In this document: positions 59,151 to 64,000 of the stretch, in pieces
How the letters are laid out: every line of letters begins with the position of its first letter
Numbering within the stretch: the stretch's first letter is position 1
From: Sinorhizobium alkalisoli
GTDB taxonomy: Bacteria > Pseudomonadota > Alphaproteobacteria > Rhizobiales > Rhizobiaceae
DNA length: 64,000 bases
Direction: 5' to 3'
Assembly (NCBI RefSeq): GCF_008932245.1
Contig: NZ_CP034909.1
Coordinates: forward strand, 1,736,001-1,800,000
Made by a program: the position numbers and the translations under genes
The notes under the pieces: generated by a model
Told to the model about the DNA's origin: nothing
Database searches by the model: none
The model's input: only the letters and a program-made list of their open reading frames with translations

Positions 59151-59309
59151 ACCCCTCCCCAACCCCTCCCCACAAGGGGGAGGGGCTTACCTTGCCGCAC
59201 CGGCCCGCCTCCTCGCAGCGGGACCAGCCCACGCAGAGGCTGAATATGGGCAGGCGAGCGCCGCTGGCGCCGAGCCCCTCCCCCTTGTGGGGAGGGGTTG
59301 GGGAGGGGT
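59151..59309. repeat. Inverted-repeat element with perfect 37-bp arms
   Basis: Left arm 59151-59187 and right arm 59273-59309 are perfect reverse complements; each also contains its own hairpin around CCCCACAAGGGGG / CCCCCTTGTGGGG. 85 bases lie between. No coding capacity. Situated between the aldo/keto reductase and the oxidoreductase genes. Confidence 0.85.
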
Positions 59310-59335
59310 CATCCTTCGACCCAAGAGCGATTAAG

Positions 59336-60469
59336 TCACCGCAGAAGCGCCCTCGCCTCCTCGATGCCGAGCGCCGCCGGCTGGGTGCAGGTTGTGGACA
59401 ATGTCACGAAACGTCCCTCTTCCCCGGATTTCAGGATCGACACCATCACGTCGACGGCATGCAGCGCGCGATCGAGCGAGCAGCGCGGGTCGCGACCCTT
59501 GAGGATTGCATCCGCCATGTCGGCAAGGCCGGCGGTGCGGTAGTTGGCGATCGGCCCCAGCGGATGCTCCCAATTGTCAATGGCAAAGGGGTGGTCCCAC
59601 ATCTCCAGCGGCCTGATGTCCTTGTTGCAGCCGCTTGCCTCGACAGTGCCGCCGAAGAAGTTCGGGTCGGGGACGAACAGTGATCCCTCGGTGCCGTAGA
59701 GCTCCATATTGGCGTGGCGATGCGCCCAGACGTCCCAGCTCGCCGAAAGCGTGATGGTCGCGCCGTTGTGGAATTCGAGCAGCGCATGGACATTGGTCGG
59801 CGTCCTGACCGGAATCACCTCCCCGTTGCGCGGCTCGCTGGTGATGGTGCGCGTCTGGCTCGCCATCGACGACAGCGCCGCCACGCGCTTTACCGGTCCG
59901 ATCAGATTGATCAGGTTGGCGATGTAATAGGGGCCGAGATCGAGCACCGGGCCGCCTCCGGGCAGGAAGAAGAAGTCCGGGTTCGGATGCCACATCTCCA
60001 TGCCCGGGCTCATCACATGGCAGGTGCCGGAGGTCACGCGGCCGATCCTGCCGTCATCGACGTAGCTGCGGGCGAGCTGATGGGCGCCGCCGAGGAAAGT
60101 ATCCGGCGCACTGCCGACCACAAGTCCCTTTTGCCTGGCGATTGCCCTCAATTCCTCGCCCTGCTCGAGCGACAGGACGAGCGGCTTTTCGGAATAGACA
60201 TGCTTGCCGGCTTCGAGGATCGCCTTGGAAACCGGAAAATGCGCATCCGGTATGGTCAGGTTGACGATGATGTCCACCTCCGGATTGGCGAGCAGAGCTT
60301 CGATGCTCTCAGCCGTCACATCGAATGCAGCGGCGCGTGCCTCGGCCGCCGCCGGATCGATATCCGCGCAGGCGACGACGCGGATGCCCTTGAAGAGCGG
60401 TGCAAGCTTGAAATAGGTGGTGGAAATATTGCCGCATCCGACGATGCCGACGCCAAGTTCTTTCGTCAT
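59336..60469 (-). CDS. Gfo/Idh/MocA-family oxidoreductase
   Basis: A 377-residue NAD(P)-dependent sugar dehydrogenase. Rossmann motif GVGIVGCGNIS, the EKP motif in HVYSEKPLVLS and the C-terminal domain with GGGPVLDLGPYYIANLINLI. Together with the adjacent isomerase and GH2 gene it suggests catabolism of a released sugar. ATG at 60469 has GGAGAT-like sequence upstream; the longer frame to 60502 is less likely. Confidence 0.92.
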   Translation of the reverse strand: MTKELGVGIVGCGNISTTYFKLAPLFKGIRVVACADIDPAAAEARAAAFDVTAESIEALLANPEVDIIVNLTIPDAHFPVSKAILEAGKHVYSEKPLVLSLEQGEELRAIARQKGLVVGSAPDTFLGGAHQLARSYVDDGRIGRVTSGTCHVMSPGMEMWHPNPDFFFLPGGGPVLDLGPYYIANLINLIGPVKRVAALSSMASQTRTITSEPRNGEVIPVRTPTNVHALLEFHNGATITLSASWDVWAHRHANMELYGTEGSLFVPDPNFFGGTVEASGCNKDIRPLEMWDHPFAIDNWEHPLGPIANYRTAGLADMADAILKGRDPRCSLDRALHAVDVMVSILKSGEEGRFVTLSTTCTQPAALGIEEARALLR

Positions 60470-60528
60470 GGAGATGTCCGCTTCTCTAGGCAGGTTCCGC
60501 AAAAGCCTGCGCCCAACAAAGAAATCCA

Positions 60529-60563
60529 GGAAGGCATTCTTGGGTAACCCACGAATGCCTTCC
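60529..60563. other. Strong hairpin between isomerase and oxidoreductase genes
   Basis: GGAAGGCATTC (60529-60539) and GAATGCCTTCC (60553-60563) form a perfect 11-bp stem with a smaller inner stem TGGGT/ACCCA. It begins at the isomerase stop codon. There is no T-run, so it may be an mRNA-processing or stabilising element rather than a terminator. Confidence 0.6.
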
Positions 60564-61324
60564 TAGTAGGATTGAATGGAAGCGAGCGACCGCTTGGCAA
60601 AGCGGCGGAAGTCGCTCGGATTGTCGTGTTCCGCGATGAAATATTGCGCCGGGGTTTCCGAAAGCGCCCTGGTGAGCCCTTTCCAGTCGAGCGTACCCTC
60701 GCCGACATCGGCCCAGCCGTCCTCGTTCGTCTTTTCGCCCTTGGGCGCGATGTCCTTGACATGAACGGCGGTGATGCGGTCGCCATATTTCTGGATCCAG
60801 GCAAAGGGATCAGCGCCGCCGCGCACGATCCAGGCGATGTCAGCCTCCCAGGAAAGATCCGGTCCGCCGGCAAAGATGTGCTCCAGCGGCAACGATCCGT
60901 CTGGCAGGGCATGGAATTCGAAGTCATGATTGTGCCAGCCGAAGTCGATGCCGGCATCGCGGAACGGCTTGCCGGCCGCCTGCAGCCGCGCGCCGAATTC
61001 CCGCCAACCGGCCGCATCGCTCGGGCGCTGATCGGGCATCAGATACGGGCAGTAGATGGCGCGGATGCCGAGCGCATTGGCGATCTGCATCACCCGCAGG
61101 GGATCCGTTTCCAGCATGTCGAGGCTGAAATGGGCCGTCGGCATGGCAAGGCCGTTGCGCTCCAGTCCGCTCCTGAAAGCCGCGATCTGTTCGTCACTGA
61201 GGGCGGCATAGAGCGCTCCATATCCCTCGACCTGCGTGTAACCGGCATCGCCGAGAGCGGCAAGCACATCGGCGAAGGGCGGGAAGTTGCGGGCGCTGTA
61301 GAGCTGAAAACTGACGTCTTTCAT
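60563..61324 (-). CDS. Sugar phosphate isomerase/epimerase (AP endonuclease 2-like TIM barrel)
   Basis: A 253-residue TIM-barrel protein. FQLYSARNFPPFADVLAALG start, GWHNHDFEFHALPDG, WEADIAWIVRGGADP and ITAVHVKDIAPKG hold the metal-binding Glu, Asp and His residues. The ATG at 61324 follows GAGGAGAG. A much longer frame to 62506 overlaps the GH2 gene in another phase and is not real. Substrate unknown, likely a keto-sugar. Confidence 0.9.
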   Translation of the reverse strand: MKDVSFQLYSARNFPPFADVLAALGDAGYTQVEGYGALYAALSDEQIAAFRSGLERNGLAMPTAHFSLDMLETDPLRVMQIANALGIRAIYCPYLMPDQRPSDAAGWREFGARLQAAGKPFRDAGIDFGWHNHDFEFHALPDGSLPLEHIFAGGPDLSWEADIAWIVRGGADPFAWIQKYGDRITAVHVKDIAPKGEKTNEDGWADVGEGTLDWKGLTRALSETPAQYFIAEHDNPSDFRRFAKRSLASIQSY

Positions 61325-61443
61325 CGAGACTCTCCTCGTGGGTTTTGCGGATTCAAATCGTGGCAGGGGCGGCGTGGAGCGGCGCGCGGTTGATCTTCGC
61401 AGGCGCAGGGGCGGCCATGGCGGCGGATTGCGCTTCACCTCGC

Positions 61444-63921
61444 TCACCCCCTTCCCTGGCAGGATTCGAGATCGTAGGCGCTGAAGCGCGGCGTCACGCC
61501 CGGTTCGAGCGGCAGTTTCGGCGTGAAGCGGATCGTCTTCGCTTCTCCCGCGGCAAGGTCGAAGGCGTTGTCGGAATAGCGCCCCTCGCCATCCGCCTCG
61601 ACCATCACATAGAGCGCGAGGCCGGCTGCCGTCACGGTCACGTCGTAGCCGTCGACAGCGGTCGCCGCCTCGATCGCCAGGCCTGCGGGCTCGAGGTCGA
61701 GTGCCTTGTAGGTGCCGTGGACGTAATGCCCCTCGCCACGCATGCCGTTCGACGCTTCGAAGGACCAGAAGATGAGCGCGTCGGCCGGAATATCGGTGGC
61801 CGTGATGGTGACCAGCGTCTCTGCCCGGTCCGGCGAGCATGCGCCTGCCGCCGCCACCAGCGGCCGGCGCTTGCCTTCGAGCGAAACCAGGAAGGTCTCC
61901 AGTTCGACCCTCACCGGCTCGGCCGTATCGTTGACCGTGGAGAAGGCGATCGTCTTGCCGTCCGCCGCCGGAATGGCCGCCACCGTGACCGGCTGGAAGA
62001 AGCGCCGCGCCATGTAGTGCAGGGCCTTCCAGTGGCCGCCATAGTCGAGGCTCGACCAGGAGGCGACCGGCCAGGTGTCGTTGAGCTGCCAATAGAGCGT
62101 GCCCATGCAATGGGGCTTCAGCGAGCGCCAATAGTCCACGGCGGTGCGGATCGCCAGCCCCTGCTGGATCTGGCTGAGATAGACGAAACTCGGGAAATCC
62201 TTGGGGAAGCGGAAATAACGGAACATCGTGCCGGCAATCCGCTCGTTGCCGCCGGCATTCTTCTGATGCGCCTCCATCACCGGCGAGGCGATGTTGAGGT
62301 CGCGCGCTTCGGCAAACCTTCGGATCACCGGCATGGATGTATAGGACTGGAAGCCGAATTCCGAACAGAAGCGCGGCCGCACCGTCCGATAGGTATCGAA
62401 GGACCTGTTCTCGTGCCAGACGGACCAGTAGTGCATGTCGCCGGAGCCGTCGGCATGCCAGGCATCGCCGAAATCCAGGTAACCGACGGACGGGCTCGAC
62501 GGCCACCAGATCGCCTCTGGACAGGCCGCCTTCATCGCCGTCTCGATCGTTCGGTTGAGGCGGTCATAGGAAACGAGATAGCGGTCGCGGTCCTTGCGGC
62601 TTTCCTCGAACCAGGCTAGGGCGCCGACGAGCTCGTTGTCGCCGCACCAGAGCGCGATCGACGGATGCGACGCGAGCCGCTTCACCTGATAGCCCACTTC
62701 CGCCGCGACGTGTTCCAGGAAATCCGGCGTCGAAGGGTAGAGATTGCAGGCGAACATGAAGTCCTGCCAGACCATGAGACCGAGCCGGTCGCAGTGATCG
62801 TAGAACCAGTCCGGCTCGTAGAAGCCGCCGCCCCAGACGCGGATCATGTTCATATTGGCGTCGACGGCCGATTGCAGGAGATCTTCGACGCCCTCGGGCG
62901 CAACCCGCGCCATCAGCGCATCCGCCGGTATCCAGTTGGCGCCGCGGCAGAAGATGTCGCGGCCGTTGACGCGGAAGGCGAAGCGACTGCCCGCCTCGTC
63001 GCGGTCGGTCACCAGTTCGATCGTCCTGAAGCCGATTTGCCGCGTCACCACTTCCTCGGGCGTTTCGACCGTCAACATCGACAGCGCCTGTTCGCCGCTG
63101 CCGGCCGGCCACCAGCGCTTCGGCTCCGCGACGCTGAACACGTGCGTGATGTGCGTCTCGCCGGCGGCGGCCGCCAAGTCCAGGCGCTCGCGTTGCCCGT
63201 CAAGCTCGAAATGGATCGGCACGATACCGGGATCGCGGGCAAAAAGCGTGACCGTCACCTGCAGGTCGACCGAGCCGTCATCGAGCCAGACCTGACGCGT
63301 CGTCACATGCTCGATGCGCGCCGTCTCCAGCCGGCAAAGCGCCAGCGTCCCATAAATGCCGAGTGGCGCGATCGCGATGTTCCAGTCCCAGCCGAAATGG
63401 CATTGCGGCTTGCGCAGCATATTGCCATTGGCGATCGGCGAGTTGCCCTCGTGATAGGGCACGCGGAAGGGCTGTTCGGCCTGGCGCCTTGCCCCTTCAG
63501 CAATCGAGGAATGGAGCAGCACGCGGATGCGGTTCTCCCCGGCAACAAGCGCGCCCGACACATCCGGACGGTAGCGGCGGAAGCAATTCTCCGCCTCCAG
63601 CACCAGCCGGTCATTGACGTGGATCGAAGCCACCGTGTCGATGCTTTCGAAATCGAGATACCAGTAGCCGCCGAGATCGTCCGCATCGATCACGACGGTG
63701 CGTTCGAGCACCCAGTCCTTCTGTGCCACCCATTGCACCTCGGCCTCGTTGCGGCCGCGATAGGGGTCGGGGATGATGCCGGCGTGCTGCAGCGCACTGT
63801 GCACGTCGCCCGGCAGCGCGATCGTCAGCGCATGGCTGTTGTCCGCGGAGGCGAGCAGCCAATCGCCGGAAAGATCGATGCGGATCGCGTCGCCGTTCAG
63901 GGTCTCGGGAGGCATGTCCAT
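61444..63921 (-). CDS. Beta-mannosidase, glycoside hydrolase family 2
   Basis: An 825-residue enzyme with the GH2 order: sugar-binding jelly roll, immunoglobulin-like domain, TIM barrel, then C-terminal sandwiches. Acid/base Glu at about residue 428 in ALWCGDNELVG and nucleophile Glu at about 521 in RFCSEFGFQSYTS; the phrase IRVWGGGFYEPDWFYDHCD is diagnostic of beta-mannosidases. No signal peptide, so cytoplasmic; it removes mannose from imported oligosaccharides. Likely the first gene of the isomerase/oxidoreductase group in the window. Confidence 0.94.
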   Translation of the reverse strand: MDMPPETLNGDAIRIDLSGDWLLASADNSHALTIALPGDVHSALQHAGIIPDPYRGRNEAEVQWVAQKDWVLERTVVIDADDLGGYWYLDFESIDTVASIHVNDRLVLEAENCFRRYRPDVSGALVAGENRIRVLLHSSIAEGARRQAEQPFRVPYHEGNSPIANGNMLRKPQCHFGWDWNIAIAPLGIYGTLALCRLETARIEHVTTRQVWLDDGSVDLQVTVTLFARDPGIVPIHFELDGQRERLDLAAAAGETHITHVFSVAEPKRWWPAGSGEQALSMLTVETPEEVVTRQIGFRTIELVTDRDEAGSRFAFRVNGRDIFCRGANWIPADALMARVAPEGVEDLLQSAVDANMNMIRVWGGGFYEPDWFYDHCDRLGLMVWQDFMFACNLYPSTPDFLEHVAAEVGYQVKRLASHPSIALWCGDNELVGALAWFEESRKDRDRYLVSYDRLNRTIETAMKAACPEAIWWPSSPSVGYLDFGDAWHADGSGDMHYWSVWHENRSFDTYRTVRPRFCSEFGFQSYTSMPVIRRFAEARDLNIASPVMEAHQKNAGGNERIAGTMFRYFRFPKDFPSFVYLSQIQQGLAIRTAVDYWRSLKPHCMGTLYWQLNDTWPVASWSSLDYGGHWKALHYMARRFFQPVTVAAIPAADGKTIAFSTVNDTAEPVRVELETFLVSLEGKRRPLVAAAGACSPDRAETLVTITATDIPADALIFWSFEASNGMRGEGHYVHGTYKALDLEPAGLAIEAATAVDGYDVTVTAAGLALYVMVEADGEGRYSDNAFDLAAGEAKTIRFTPKLPLEPGVTPRFSAYDLESCQGRG

Positions 63922-63963
63922 TATCCATTCGTGACCGGCGGCGGTCGCCGGGATACTGTCCTC

Positions 63964-63989
63964 GGCCGGGCGCTTTCAAAAGCCCGGCC
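63964..63989. other. Hairpin upstream of beta-mannosidase
   Basis: GGCCGGGC / GCCCGGCC with a 10-base loop containing CTTTCAAAA. It may be the end of a gene to the right of the window, but no T-run follows on the - strand. Confidence 0.4.
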
Positions 63990-64000
63990 GGCTTGAAGTG

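Noticed and set aside
60563..62506. A 647-codon - strand frame joining part of the GH2 region to the isomerase
   Set aside because: The upstream part is out of phase with the clear beta-mannosidase frame. The isomerase has its own ATG and ribosome binding site at 61324.

Overview
The window is high-GC DNA with gene content typical of the alphaproteobacterial order Rhizobiales, most likely a Sinorhizobium/Ensifer chromosome. Reasons: an extended UvrB with long N- and C-terminal tails, the CobT/CobS pair, a znuA<>znuCB-zur locus, DUF982 and TIGR02281 proteins, two copies of a RIME-like palindromic mosaic element, and other palindromic intergenic repeats. No rRNA, tRNA, CRISPR array, transposase or phage structural gene was seen.

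Layout. 0-5 kb: the 5' part of a VOC/glyoxalase gene divergent from a LysR regulator, then three consecutive AraC-family regulators. 5-11.6 kb: a same-strand group (isochorismatase-like hydrolase, XapX protein, TAT-type amidohydrolase, small secreted protein, DoxX, MFS exporter, TAT-type chloroperoxidase-like hydrolase). 11.7-14 kb: LysR divergent from an MFS transporter. 14-18 kb: dgkA, cobT, cobS, a DUF1289 protein and a retropepsin-like protease. 18-26.4 kb: Crp/Fnr regulator, ABC-2 exporter, a BigR-type sulfide/persulfide operon (blh-bigR-yeeE-yeeE-tauE) with a clear palindromic operator, a TetR/NIPSNAP pair with two operators, and another TauE. 26.6-31.7 kb: extensin-like and Kazal lipoproteins, a chemoreceptor, a thioesterase and a DMT-type membrane protein. 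31.9-41 kb: uvrB, a decayed J-domain gene carrying a RIME copy, a glycine-rich repeat protein, an intact J-domain gene, csp, dusA and several small conserved proteins. 41-47.5 kb: FAH-family enzyme, gamma-carbonic anhydrase-like protein, then the zinc regulon (zur, znuB, znuC, znuA, a COG0523 GTPase and a coupled small ORF) with three sites sharing the Zur-like pattern GTWAT-N3-ATAAC. 47.5-52 kb: an accessory island holding one 1364-residue protein with a HigA-type HTH, a nuclease-like segment and a long helical C-terminus, preceded by a palindromic operator and a possible higB remnant. 52.2-63.9 kb: carbohydrate use (GH43, TRAP transporter, aldo/keto reductase, Gfo/Idh/MocA oxidoreductase, sugar isomerase, GH2 beta-mannosidase).

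How they work together. The zinc genes form one repressor-controlled unit: uptake (ZnuABC), repressor (Zur) and metallochaperone (COG0523). The blh-bigR operon oxidises and moves reduced sulfur. The 52-64 kb block would import an acid or sugar derivative and hydrolyse oligosaccharides. The most novel item is the single large HigA-HTH/nuclease-like protein at 47898-51992, a candidate defence system; this function is inferred from domain architecture and context, not shown.
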